The position numbers and the translations under genes are program-made. Below are positions 32,716 through 41,531 of a DNA stretch of 64,000 bases, in pieces (position 1 is the first letter of the stretch; each line of letters starts with the position of its first letter). Origin of the DNA: Pyrococcus kukulkanii (GTDB lineage: Archaea; Methanobacteriota_B; Thermococci; Thermococcales; Thermococcaceae); assembly GCF_041647995.1 (NCBI RefSeq), contig NZ_JARRIB010000001.1:124001-188000 (forward strand). Reading direction: 5' to 3'. The notes under the pieces are model-generated. The model was not told the DNA's origin. It did not search any database and worked only from the letters and a program-made list of their open reading frames with translations.

Positions 32716-35222
32716 TTCTTCACTCCTTTCCATTTTATGTATCCACCTAGTAGGAACTTTCCCGGCATCATTGGGTGATAAGCGTAAACCCTAACGGCGT
32801 AGTGCCAGCACGGATCTTCAATGTTCTTAAGGGCCTTGCCCATGTAGGTGTAGATATACCTCCCATTCCCTAGATCCTTAGCTTTCCTAAGTTCGACTAT
32901 GTGGGGCTTGAGTACCTTGAATCCTTCCCCTTTAATTCCATAGTAAAGCTCGACCCTGACATCTTCTGGCTTTAGGTTTCCAAGATTTATTGTGACCTCA
33001 ACAACGTGCTCGTTGATCTTAACATCTTCAATCTCAACCTTGTCCCATTCAGCCCTAATTTTCTCCTTCCACCTGGCGAGCTCCTTGGCCCACCTGAACT
33101 CATCCCTGCTTAGGTAGATCCCAAGTTCCATGGCCTTCGAGTAGAACTTAGTCACATAGTCCTTAACCATCCTGTGCGTGCTGAACCTTGGTGCAATGCT
33201 CTTTATGCTCTCCTTCATCATCCTTATCCATGCATCCCTGTTCTCATAGTACATTGGAACCACAACGTTCTCCAGAATATCGTAGAGGCTCATGGCATCC
33301 CAGTAGTCATCTGCTTCGGTTTCTGGTTCAGTGCTTGTATCTCCAATAACCCAGCCATTCCTACCGTTGTATCCTTCGACCCACCAACCGTCAAATATGC
33401 TCAGATTTATAACACCATTCAGTCCTGCTTTCATTCCGCTCGTCCCACTTGCTTCTAGTGGCCTCCTTGGAGTGTTAAGCCAGACATCGACTCCAGAAAC
33501 GAAAAGCCTCGCTGAGCCCATGTCATAATTTTCTATGAGTATTATTTTACCCTTAAACTCGGGCATTTGAGAGACTTCATAAACCCTCCTGAGGAACTCC
33601 TTTCCGGCCTCATCCCTGGGATGAGCCTTTCCTCCGAAGACGATGTAGACAGGTCTCTTTGGATTGTTCACGATTTTCTTAAGTCTCTCAAGGTCAGTTA
33701 ACAGCAGAACAGCCCTCTTGTACGTCGCGAACCTCCTTGCGAAGCCTATTATAAGGGCGTTTTCATCTATATCTGGAAGGGGCTCATCTAAACCGAGCCT
33801 CTCATTCCTCCTCATTATCTTCCTCCTTATTAGCTCAATCAACTCCCTCTTGGCCTTAAGATGAGCCTCCCACAGCTCCTCATCAGGAATCCTCTCTATT
33901 GCATACCATATACCTTCAAGGTTGACGTGCTCCCTCCAGATCTTACCGATGTATATGTCGTAGAGCTTCGCCAAGTTCTCATTAACCCACGTGGCAGTAT
34001 GGACGCCATTCGTTATCCCCTCAATTGGAATTTCATCAAGGGGCACTCCCTTCCATAGATCTGCCCACATTTCCCTCGTGACCTTGGCGTGTAACTGACT
34101 AACGCCATTCACGAAGTTTGATGTTTTTATCGAGAGGATCGTCATGTTAAAGTTCGGATCACTTGGATTTGCCTTTCCAAGCTCGAGGAACTTCTCAGCG
34201 GGTAGACCCTCAAAGAACTTTGCAAGCTTTTCCCTAACGAAATCTACAGGGAACACGTCGTGGCCAGCAGGAACGGGCGTATGAGTTGTAAATACGCTCG
34301 TTCCCCTCGTGATCTCTAGGGCCTCCTCAAAGCTGAGTCCCTTTTCCATGAACCATCTTATCCTTTCAAAGTTAGCAAATGCTGGATGACCTTCATTTAG
34401 GTGGATAACCCCAGGCTCTATTTCCAAAGCCTTGAGGAGTCTCATTCCACCAATACCGAGAAGGATCTCCTGCTTTATCCTCTTATCGGGCTCAGCATTA
34501 TATAAGTAGTCACAGACCTTCCTGTCCTCTTCAGAGTTTTCTGGAACGTCCGTATCAAGGAGATACAGATCGACTCTCCCAACTTTCACTAAGAAAACCC
34601 TCGCTTTAATGATCCTGTCCTCTATTGGGACATTAATTAAGAGAGGTTTTCCATCATTAGTGAATACTTGCCTTATTGGCATTTCTTTAATGTTATATTC
34701 TGGGAAAATTTCTATCTGTCCCCCATCTTTATCTATCTCTTGCCTAAAGTAGCCGTGTTTGTAAAGGAGACCCACTGCAATAAGAGGTAATCCCAAATCG
34801 CTTGCCGTCTTTAGATGATCCCCTGCAAGTATCCCAAGCCCACCAGAATATATTGGTAGGCTCTTACTTATCCCATACTCCATACATAGGTAAACTATAG
34901 GTTTGTCCCAATGTGGGTAATTTGTCGAGAACCAGGTAGTCCCCTGGTTCATATAACTCTCAAATCTCTCAACCACCAGCTCATATAAGTCAAGGAAGGA
35001 ATCATCCTTAGAAAGCTCTTTTAGTCTCGATTCAGGGATCTCTAATAACAATTTGACTGGGTTTTTATATTCCCTCCAGTGTTCCTCATCAATTTTCTGC
35101 CATAGTTTCATCGCCTTATGATCCCAACTCCACCAGTAATTATAAGCTAAATCGGCGAGCATTGATAGATTCTCTGGAAGCTTTTCTAGAATTTTCTCCT
35201 TGATTGTAGTATCAACCTTCAT
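32712..35222 (-). CDS. glgP: Glycogen/maltodextrin phosphorylase
   Basis: 836 residues, archaeal-type alpha-glucan phosphorylase. It releases glucose-1-phosphate from glycogen or maltodextrin. The PLP lysine is in TSGMKAGLNGVINLS, preceded by NTPRRPLEASG; other blocks are YSGGLGILAGDHLK, HLNEGHPAFANFERI and FTTHTPVPAGHD. The C-terminal part (about 720-836) is a beta domain. It is the last gene of a run with a macro-domain protein, a DUF835 protein and a deaminase. Its stop codon lies in the border of the solo TnpB right end. Confidence 0.95.
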   Translation of the reverse strand: MKVDTTIKEKILEKLPENLSMLADLAYNYWWSWDHKAMKLWQKIDEEHWREYKNPVKLLLEIPESRLKELSKDDSFLDLYELVVERFESYMNQGTTWFSTNYPHWDKPIVYLCMEYGISKSLPIYSGGLGILAGDHLKTASDLGLPLIAVGLLYKHGYFRQEIDKDGGQIEIFPEYNIKEMPIRQVFTNDGKPLLINVPIEDRIIKARVFLVKVGRVDLYLLDTDVPENSEEDRKVCDYLYNAEPDKRIKQEILLGIGGMRLLKALEIEPGVIHLNEGHPAFANFERIRWFMEKGLSFEEALEITRGTSVFTTHTPVPAGHDVFPVDFVREKLAKFFEGLPAEKFLELGKANPSDPNFNMTILSIKTSNFVNGVSQLHAKVTREMWADLWKGVPLDEIPIEGITNGVHTATWVNENLAKLYDIYIGKIWREHVNLEGIWYAIERIPDEELWEAHLKAKRELIELIRRKIMRRNERLGLDEPLPDIDENALIIGFARRFATYKRAVLLLTDLERLKKIVNNPKRPVYIVFGGKAHPRDEAGKEFLRRVYEVSQMPEFKGKIILIENYDMGSARLFVSGVDVWLNTPRRPLEASGTSGMKAGLNGVINLSIFDGWWVEGYNGRNGWVIGDTSTEPETEADDYWDAMSLYDILENVVVPMYYENRDAWIRMMKESIKSIAPRFSTHRMVKDYVTKFYSKAMELGIYLSRDEFRWAKELARWKEKIRAEWDKVEIEDVKINEHVVEVTINLGNLKPEDVRVELYYGIKGEGFKVLKPHIVELRKAKDLGNGRYIYTYMGKALKNIEDPCWHYAVRVYAYHPMMPGKFLLGGYIKWKGVKN

Positions 35223-35225
35223 TTA

Positions 35226-35765
35226 TCATACCTCCAGAACTTTTGTTGCCCTGTTATAATCTTCCTCCGAGTAAAGCACCAAGAAAACCTCTTTAACACT
35301 CTTCGATTTCTTTATGAATTCATCAACTACCTCCTTAAATGTCTTAATAACTTCTTCAAGTGGACAGCCATATATCCCGGCGCTTATAGCGGGAAATGCT
35401 ATTGTTTTAACCCCTAATTCGTCAGCCTTTTTAAGCGCTCCGAGGATTGCGAGTTTTAATTTATTCTTTTTGTCTTCATCCCATTTTCCTCCACAATATG
35501 GGCCAACAGTGTGGATAACATATTTAACTCCATTTTTGGCAAGTCTAAGTGGGGGTGTCACAACAACTTCTCCATGTTCGATATAATCTCTCCCAATTTG
35601 CTTTCTCATTTCTTCTTTACTTATTCGTATGTACTCATAAACATCCCCTGCGGCGGCCTTTGCAATTGCATAAGCAACTCCGCCTCCATGCTCGAGGTAT
35701 TTGTTGGCTGCATTGACAATTGCTTCAGCCCTAAATTTCGTAATATCCCCTTTTACAACCTTCAT
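35226..35765 (-). CDS. Macro domain protein (ADP-ribose hydrolase type)
   Basis: 179 residues, a single macro domain. Signatures: [35 protein letters not shown]-like start (DAIVNAAN pattern) and the later TVGPYCGG and [14 protein letters not shown] loop. Members bind or hydrolyse ADP-ribose, O-acetyl-ADP-ribose or ADP-ribose-1''-phosphate. The start overlaps the upstream DUF835 gene by 4 bp, and it is 3 bp from glgP, so it is translated in a tight operon. Confidence 0.93.
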   Translation of the reverse strand: [179 protein letters not shown]

Positions 35766-36709
35766 ATCTCCTCACCAACAACTCTCAATATTAGATTTCT
35801 TTCTCTTTCTGGGAAATTAGTGAGGTCACTAACAACTATAACAGTTGAAGCATATAGAAGGGCATAATCCCTAAGATGGGCCAAAAATTTCACGATTGAT
35901 TCAAACCCATTTTCCAATACAAGATACTCAAACCCATCGATAACCACTATTCCTCCCTGCTCAAGATACTTGACAGAGAGGTTTAATATCTTCACCAGGT
36001 TTGTTGGTTCAATAGTCCTAGAACCCTTTTGCACCTTTGTTATCCAGAACCATCTTTCATTATTCTCATTTCCGGGATTTCTGGAAAACACGAGGGCAGT
36101 CTTAAGTATCTTATTTGGTACTTCAGTCATAAAAAGAACACCTGGCCTAAGAGGAACTCTTTCCTTAACAACAGCAGGTATGGTAACCTTTAGTGTATCC
36201 ACAGTTATTAAGTATCCAAGGATTATTGCTATAATTACCTGGACTTTGAATATTAAGTTCGGATAAGACATCAAGCCGAAAGTTAGTATCGAAAATAGGA
36301 GAATTAAGAAGGGAACTAACTTAGGGCTCTCACTTTCCGTATATACCAGGAAGGCGGAGACCACCATCATCACTGCATCTATAATCAAGACTATAATTGG
36401 ATTATATACTGAAAAATACAAGTAAACAACGACTGGAACTAAGCTGAGGTACTTAAGGTCCTCTGAATATTTAGTCATTATTCCAGGGGATAGCATCTCA
36501 ATCGTTCCTACCCAAAAGAATGATACGAAAACGGATAAGCTCGCTAAATGAGTTATTCCATTAACGAGACATCCGACGCTTAAAGAAAGGAAAGCTAAAG
36601 AAAAGTACAATAAGACCCTTTCTTTCCTTCTATAATACTCATAGAAAAGAATGACATAGAAAGTTAATAAAAAAACTCCCAATAATATTGAAATGTCAAG
36701 GACCACCAT
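35762..36709 (-). CDS. DUF835 protein with membrane domain
   Basis: 315 residues. The first about 175 form six or seven membrane helices (ILLGVFLLTFYVILFYEYYRR onward); the C-terminal about 130 are the DUF835 domain (ALVFSRNPGNEN, ITKVQKGSRTIEPTNLVKIL, GGIVVIDGFEYLVLENGFESIVKFLAHLRD). DUF835 resembles a P-loop-less RecA/KaiC-like fold and is expanded in Thermococcales; a membrane sensor role is only guessed. It abuts the deaminase gene (no gap) and overlaps the macro gene. Confidence 0.85.
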   Translation of the reverse strand: MVVLDISILLGVFLLTFYVILFYEYYRRKERVLLYFSLAFLSLSVGCLVNGITHLASLSVFVSFFWVGTIEMLSPGIMTKYSEDLKYLSLVPVVVYLYFSVYNPIIVLIIDAVMMVVSAFLVYTESESPKLVPFLILLFSILTFGLMSYPNLIFKVQVIIAIILGYLITVDTLKVTIPAVVKERVPLRPGVLFMTEVPNKILKTALVFSRNPGNENNERWFWITKVQKGSRTIEPTNLVKILNLSVKYLEQGGIVVIDGFEYLVLENGFESIVKFLAHLRDYALLYASTVIVVSDLTNFPERERNLILRVVGEEI

Positions 36710-37972
36710 TTAGAGAACCCCCAGAAACTTGTCGAGAACCTTATCCTCGTCTACAGTTTGAAATTCACCATCAAGTATAACTATCCTACCGTTAACTATT
36801 AAGGTCTCAACATCTTCGGCCTTGGCAGAGAATATTAAGGAACTTAAAGGATCATTCGTTGGAAGAAGGTTAGGTTTTTTTAAACTTATAACCGCAATAT
36901 CTGCAAGATATCCCTCTTTTATTACTCCAGCATTTAATTTAAGGGCTTTTGCCCCATTAAGAGTTGCCATTCTGAATATTTCAACACTTTTAATTATCGA
37001 GGGATCAAGATTCACAACTTTCTGAAGTAGAGATGCTAGTCTCATTTCCCGAAGCATGTCTAGTGTGTTATTACTTGCCGCACCATCTGTTCCCAAAGCA
37101 ACGTTGACACCACTATCTAGCAACTTCCTGAGGTTAATGATCCCACTACCAAGCTTCATGTTACTGGCAGGACAATGAACAACCGTAGAGCCTTTTTCAC
37201 TCAGAAGACTTACCTCCTTATCTTCTAACCAAATTCCATGCGCTGCTATCAATTTTTCATTTAAGAGACCTGCATCAGCCAGGACTTCCGTTGGAGTTTT
37301 CCCGTACTTTTCTTTTATGAGAGCAACTTCGCCCTTAGTCTCCGAAAGGTGAATAGTAACTAGGGCATTCCATTCCCTACTTTTGTTAGCTACCCATTTT
37401 AGGCATTCCATCGAACAAGTGTAAGGAGCATGAGGGGCAAGAATAAAGTTAACAAGCTCTGAATTCTGTTGGACAACGAATTTCCTGAATTTTTCTGTTT
37501 CCCTGATCTCAATCTTTCTCTTCCTTTCATCATCAAGGTCTATCATTCCGTACCCTAGGAAACCTCTCAAACCAACTTCAAGAGTAGCTTTCGCAACTTC
37601 GTCCATGTGAAAGTACATGTCGATGAATGTTGTAGTCCCCGACCTCGCCATCTCAATTAAACCCAAGAGAGCCCCCCAATATACTTCCTTTTTTCCAAGC
37701 TTCCTTTCATTTGGCCATATATACTTCTCCAACCATTCCATGAGAGGGACATCTTCAGCTAAACCCCTCAGTAAAACCATCGGAGAATGAGTATGAGCAT
37801 TTATAAGACCAGGAATTACCAGGGAATGTGAACAGTCAATCACAACGTCAGAATCAGCATGCAAGTTTCTACCAATTTTAACTATCTCATTTCCTTCAAT
37901 GAGGATATCAGCCCTCACTTTCTCATAACTTTCTCCGTATAGAATCAAACCATTTTTAAGTAACACTGACAA
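36710..37972 (-). CDS. Amidohydrolase, MTA/SAH or 5'-deoxyadenosine deaminase family
   Basis: 420 residues, TIM-barrel metal hydrolase: HTHSPMVLLRGLAEDVPLMEWL (metal HxH), HAPYTCS, HLSETKGEV, and the Asp of GTDGAASNNTLDM. It deaminates S-adenosylhomocysteine, methylthioadenosine or 5'-deoxyadenosine in SAM by-product salvage. The frame is open much further upstream (to 38113), but that part crosses the TATA box GCTTTTTATATTTA (about 38000-38013). A TTG at 37972 after GGTGGGGGT gives the family-like start MSVLLKNG. It heads the operon with DUF835, macro and glgP genes. Confidence 0.88.
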   Translation of the reverse strand: MSVLLKNGLILYGESYEKVRADILIEGNEIVKIGRNLHADSDVVIDCSHSLVIPGLINAHTHSPMVLLRGLAEDVPLMEWLEKYIWPNERKLGKKEVYWGALLGLIEMARSGTTTFIDMYFHMDEVAKATLEVGLRGFLGYGMIDLDDERKRKIEIRETEKFRKFVVQQNSELVNFILAPHAPYTCSMECLKWVANKSREWNALVTIHLSETKGEVALIKEKYGKTPTEVLADAGLLNEKLIAAHGIWLEDKEVSLLSEKGSTVVHCPASNMKLGSGIINLRKLLDSGVNVALGTDGAASNNTLDMLREMRLASLLQKVVNLDPSIIKSVEIFRMATLNGAKALKLNAGVIKEGYLADIAVISLKKPNLLPTNDPLSSLIFSAKAEDVETLIVNGRIVILDGEFQTVDEDKVLDKFLGVL

Positions 37973-37999
37973 TGATACCCCCACCATGTTTAGTAGCTG

Positions 38000-38013
38000 A
38001 TAAATATAAAAAG
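38000..38013. promoter_or_regulatory. Shared bidirectional TATA region of deaminase and pyrD
   Basis: TAAATATAAAAAGC on the plus strand reads GCTTTTTATATTTA on the minus strand. Each reading is about 25 bp from the expected start of its gene (plus near 38035, minus near 37980). A single AT block thus appears to serve both divergent genes. Confidence 0.5.
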
Positions 38014-38042
38014 CTTTTTCCAAGTATCCTGGGGGAATAAAA

Positions 38043-38942
38043 ATGCTTGAGACTGAAATTTTAGGATTGAAAATGAAAAATCCGCTAATTTTAGCATCTG
38101 GGGTCGTTGACATGACTCCAGAACTGCTAAAAAGGGCACACAGAGAAGGAGCAGGAGCCGTTGTTACAAAGTCGATTGGGAAAGAGCCCAGAAAGGGCTA
38201 TGAAAATCCAACAATAGTAGAACTTCCATATGGGCTAATAAACGCTATGGGTTTACCAAACCCGGGGTGGGAAGCATTCCTAGAGGAGTTCAAAAAAGAA
38301 AAGTTTGGCTTCCCAATAATAGTTTCTATATTCGGGGGTACCCCCGAAGAATTCGCTTTCCTTGCGGATAAGCTCCAAGAGGTTGCGGATGCATTTGAGT
38401 TAAACCTAAGTTGTCCCCATGCCAAAGGATACGGAATGGAAATAGGTCAAGACCCGGATAATGTGTATGAGGTAGTTAAGGCAGTAAAAGATGTTACAGA
38501 GAGACCTGTTATAGCGAAGTTAACTCCAAATACCAACGATATAGTAAAATTGGGCTTAGCAGCTGAAAAGGCAGGAGCAGATGCCGTCTCAGCTATAAAT
38601 ACCCTGAAAGCAATTGCCATAGATATCTATGCCAAGAGGCCAATATTAAGTAACAAAGTCGGAGGCTATTCGGGACCTGGAGTCAAACCTATTGCCCTAA
38701 GGGCAGTTTACGATCTGGCGAGAGCGCTTGATATCCCAATCATAGGTATGGGAGGAATAACAACATGGCAAGATGCCATAGAATTCCTTCTTGCTGGAGC
38801 TTCAGCCCTACAAATAGGAACCGCTGTCTACCTAAGGGGGTTCTCCGTCTTCAAGGAAATCGCCCAGGGGATAGAAAACTACCTTAAGGAAGAGGGATTC
38901 AAGAGCGTTCGCGAGATTGTAGGACTTGCCTTAGAAGTTTAA
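38043..38942 (+). CDS. pyrD: Dihydroorotate dehydrogenase, catalytic subunit (PyrD, class 1B)
   Basis: 299 residues. FMN TIM barrel that oxidises dihydroorotate to orotate in pyrimidine synthesis. Blocks: NPLILASGVVDMTPELLKR, NAMGLPNPGW, ELNLSCPHAKGYG (catalytic Cys), KLTPNTNDIVKL, NTLKAIAID, GYSGPGVKPIALR and GMGGITTWQDAIEFLLAGASALQIGTA. The class 1B enzyme needs a PyrK-type electron subunit, which is not next to it. SD GGGGGAATAAAA. Confidence 0.94.
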   Translation: MLETEILGLKMKNPLILASGVVDMTPELLKRAHREGAGAVVTKSIGKEPRKGYENPTIVELPYGLINAMGLPNPGWEAFLEEFKKEKFGFPIIVSIFGGTPEEFAFLADKLQEVADAFELNLSCPHAKGYGMEIGQDPDNVYEVVKAVKDVTERPVIAKLTPNTNDIVKLGLAAEKAGADAVSAINTLKAIAIDIYAKRPILSNKVGGYSGPGVKPIALRAVYDLARALDIPIIGMGGITTWQDAIEFLLAGASALQIGTAVYLRGFSVFKEIAQGIENYLKEEGFKSVREIVGLALEV

Positions 38943-39036
38943 CAAATGTCGAAAATAACTTCGTCAAAAATGGAAGAGAAAAGTTATAACATTCGTCGAA
39001 AATCGAAAAATGTAAACGCTTTCAGGGGTGATAGAA
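38943..39036 (+). promoter_or_regulatory. Promoter region of ACD alpha with repeated CGAAAA words
   Basis: Between pyrD and the ACD gene the words GTCGAAAAT, CGTCAAAAAT, CGTCGAAAAT and CGAAAAAT occur at short intervals (38947-39011) around a TATA-like AAGTTATAAC. They could be a regulator-binding array; no known archaeal operator was matched. Confidence 0.35.
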
Positions 39037-40425
39037 ATGAGCCTAGAAGCTCTTTTTAATCCAAAAAGCATCGCTGTTATAGGTGCTTCTTCAAAACCAG
39101 GGAAGATAGGATATGCAATTATGAAGAACCTCATCGAGTATGGCTATGAGGGCAAAATATATCCAGTGAACATTAAAGGCGGAGAAATGGAAATTAGCGG
39201 AAGGAAGTTTAAGGTCTACAAGAGCATTCTTGAGGTTCCTGACGAAGTTGACATGGCCGTTATAGTCGTCCCCGCAAAGTTCGTTCCCCAGGTTCTTGAA
39301 GAATGCGGACAGAAAGGAGTCAAAGTTGTCCCAATCATAAGCTCGGGATTTGGTGAACTTGGAGAAGAGGGAAAGAAGGCCGAAAGGCAACTTGTCGAGA
39401 CAGCCAAGAAGTACGGTATGAGAATCTTAGGTCCAAATATATTCGGCGTAGTTTACACCCCAGCAAAGCTCAACGCTACCTTCGGACCAACTGACGTCCT
39501 TCCAGGGCCATTAGCATTGATAAGCCAGAGCGGTGCCCTAGGAATTGCCCTTATGGGTTGGACCATCCTTGAAAAGATCGGTCTATCTGCAGTAGTTAGC
39601 GTAGGAAACAAAGCTGATATTGACGATGCAGACTTGCTCGAGTTCTTCAAGGACGATGACAACACTAAGGCAATTCTCATCTACATGGAGGGTGTGAAGG
39701 ACGGTAGAAGGTTCATGGAGGTAGCAAAGGAAGTCAGCAAGAAGAAGCCTATAATAGTGATAAAGGCTGGAAGGAGCGAGAGAGGAGCAAAAGCTGCAGC
39801 ATCCCACACAGATTCTCTCGCTGGAAGTGATACCATCTACACGGCAGCCTTTAAGCAGAGTGGAGTTCTCAGGGCCCTAACAATTGGAGAAGCATTCGAC
39901 TGGGCCAGAGCACTTAGCAACCTTCCAGAGCCCCAAGGAGATAATGTTGTGATAATAACGAATGGTGGCGGAATCGGAGTCATGGCCACGGATGCAGCTG
40001 AAGAAGAGGGACTCCACCTGTATGATGACCTCGAGCAACTTAAGGTATTCGCCAACCACATGCCCCCGTTCGGTTCCTACAAGAATCCCGTTGACTTAAC
40101 CGGAATGGCTGACGGGAAGAGTTACGAGGGAGCGATTAAAGATGCCCTAGCCCATCCAGAGATGCACGCTATAGCGGTCCTCTACTGTCAGACCGCAGTT
40201 CTCGATCCCAGGGAGCTTGCCGAAATAATCATTAGGGAGTACAACGAGAGCGGAAGGAAGAAGCCGCTTGTAGTAGCAATTGTCGGTGGAATTGAAGCTA
40301 AGGAAGCTATTGACATGCTCAATGAGAACGGAATACCAGCATATCCAGAACCAGAAAGGGCAATTAAGGCATTGTCAGCACTCTACAAGTGGAGTAAATG
40401 GAAGAAAAAGTATGAGAATCAGTGA
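39037..40425 (+). CDS. acdA: Acetyl-CoA synthetase (ADP-forming) alpha subunit
   Basis: 462 residues, same length as the P. furiosus ACD-I alpha chain and very similar. It makes acetate and ATP from acetyl-CoA, ADP and phosphate, the main ATP-yielding step of peptide and sugar fermentation. CoA-binding Rossmann domain ([21 protein letters not shown]), ligase domain with ISQSGALG and the phosphohistidine in [12 protein letters not shown] (Asp follows SHT where Gly is usual). The start is the ATG at 39037 behind GGGGTGAT. The beta subunit gene is not in the window. Confidence 0.95.
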   Translation: MSLEALFNPKSIAVIGASSKPGKIGYAIMKNLIEYGYEGKIYPVNIKGGEMEISGRKFKVYKSILEVPDEVDMAVIVVPAKFVPQVLEECGQKGVKVVPIISSGFGELGEEGKKAERQLVETAKKYGMRILGPNIFGVVYTPAKLNATFGPTDVLPGPLALISQSGALGIALMGWTILEKIGLSAVVSVGNKADIDDADLLEFFKDDDNTKAILIYMEGVKDGRRFMEVAKEVSKKKPIIVIKAGRSERGAKAAASHTDSLAGSDTIYTAAFKQSGVLRALTIGEAFDWARALSNLPEPQGDNVVIITNGGGIGVMATDAAEEEGLHLYDDLEQLKVFANHMPPFGSYKNPVDLTGMADGKSYEGAIKDALAHPEMHAIAVLYCQTAVLDPRELAEIIIREYNESGRKKPLVVAIVGGIEAKEAIDMLNENGIPAYPEPERAIKALSALYKWSKWKKKYENQ

Positions 40426-40607
40426 ACATTCTTTTTCTTCTTCCACTTCTTGCTCCATCTGTACTTCCTAAGTCTCCTGCTTCTCCCAAAGCCGCAAGCT
40501 GCACAGTAGCCCTTCTTTATGTTAAATGCTTTCCTACCGCATCTCCTGCATCTAATGTGAGTTGGTGTCTTATTCCTTTTACCGAAAGTTGCTGTACCAC
40601 TACCCAT
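40419..40607 (-). CDS. rpl37e: 50S ribosomal protein L37e
   Basis: 62 residues, eL37 with the zinc finger C20-x2-C23 ... C35-x2-C38 (CRRC, CAAC) and basic ends ([10 protein letters not shown]). It ends 7 bp inside the convergent ACD gene. It lies 11 bp downstream of the Sm1 gene; the Lsm-L37e pair is a conserved archaeal operon. Confidence 0.97.
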   Translation of the reverse strand: MGSGTATFGKRNKTPTHIRCRRCGRKAFNIKKGYCAACGFGRSRRLRKYRWSKKWKKKKNVH

Positions 40608-40618
40608 TAAACATCACC

Positions 40619-40849
40619 TCACAGCTCTTCCGTTGGAGAGATCGCCAATACATTGTCCCCTCTAATCACAATCTTACCGTACTTCTTCACCACCTCTCCA
40701 TCCTGAATCATCTCTGCGTCAGCCAAGACAACGTTAAGGTGAATGTCATACCCGATGAGCCTACCCCTGAATTCGAACCCTTTCTTGAGAATTACGAGGA
40801 CGTCCTTATCCAAAGATTTGTGGATAACATCAAGAGGCCTCTCAGCCAT
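40619..40849 (-). CDS. lsm1: Sm-like (LSm/SmAP1) RNA-binding protein
   Basis: 76 residues, Sm fold: Sm1 motif (DVLVILKKGFEFRGRLIGYDIHLNVVLADAE) and Sm2 motif (IVIRGDNVLAIS). It differs at only a few positions from the crystallised P. abyssi Sm1 heptamer as remembered, which binds oligo(U). The ATG at 40849 follows GGGGGGAGGAAA; an in-frame ATG 27 bp upstream lacks this. It is transcribed with L37e. Confidence 0.96.
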   Translation of the reverse strand: MAERPLDVIHKSLDKDVLVILKKGFEFRGRLIGYDIHLNVVLADAEMIQDGEVVKKYGKIVIRGDNVLAISPTEEL

Positions 40850-40969
40850 TTTCCTCCCCCCTTTAGTTTCACACACATAATTGGAAGTGCCTTTATAACT
40901 CTTTCCTTTTTCATACGAGTTTCAAAGTGTTGTATAAGGACAGCCCCCAACAACTTTATATCTTCCTCT

Positions 40970-40984
40970 TGAAAAATTTTTCCA
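40970..40984 (+). promoter_or_regulatory. Possible FL11 autoregulatory site
   Basis: TGAAAAATTTTTCCA, an imperfect palindrome, lies between the TATA box (CAACTTTATATC, about 40950-40961) and the ATG at 40994. FL11 of P. horikoshii is reported to bind sites with TGAAA/TTTCA half-sites and AT centre; the left half matches exactly, the right half has a mismatch. Position over the transcription start suggests autorepression. Confidence 0.45.
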
Positions 40985-40993
40985 GAGGTGTTA

Positions 40994-41452
40994 ATGGTGA
41001 GGGGAGTACTTGACGATGTCGACAAAAAGATCATAGAAATTCTTCAGAAGGATGGAAAGGTTCCGCTTAGGGAAATATCAAAAATAACTAGATTAGCCGA
41101 ATCCACTATCCACGAGAGAATTAAGAGACTAAGGGAAAGTGGTATTATTAAGAAATTTACGGCAATAGTAGATCCTGAAGCCCTTGGCTATACAATGCTT
41201 GCATTTATTTTAATCAAAGTAAAAGCAGGAAAGTACTCAGAAGTGGCCTCAAAACTTATAAAATATCCAGAAATCATGGAGGTTTATGAAACGACAGGAG
41301 ACTATGATATGGTAGTTAAGATAAGGACAAAAAGTAGTGAAGAACTAAACAACTTCCTTGATATAGTAGGTAGCATTGAGGGAGTTGAGGGTACCCATAC
41401 GATGATCGTTTTGAAAGTACACAAGGAAACGACAGAACTTCCAATCAAATGA
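40994..41452 (+). CDS. Lrp/AsnC regulator, FL11-type (feast/famine)
   Basis: 152 residues very close to P. horikoshii FL11 (PH1519): HTH DKKIIEILQKDGKVPLREISKITRLAESTIHERIKRLRESG, then the RAM domain YTMLAFILIKVKAGKYSEVASKL, TTGDYDMVVKIRTKSSEELNNFLD, ending TELPIK. FL11 represses many growth genes when lysine is bound (feast) and opens up as dimers when it is scarce. SD GAGGTG precedes the ATG at 40994. Identity is from memory of the FL11 sequence. Confidence 0.92.
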   Translation: MVRGVLDDVDKKIIEILQKDGKVPLREISKITRLAESTIHERIKRLRESGIIKKFTAIVDPEALGYTMLAFILIKVKAGKYSEVASKLIKYPEIMEVYETTGDYDMVVKIRTKSSEELNNFLDIVGSIEGVEGTHTMIVLKVHKETTELPIK

Positions 41453-41531
41453 AGTAAAAGTTTGATTCTCAAACCAACACTCAAACCTTAATAAATTTCC
41501 AATACCCTATTAATTTTTGAGGGCATTAAGG

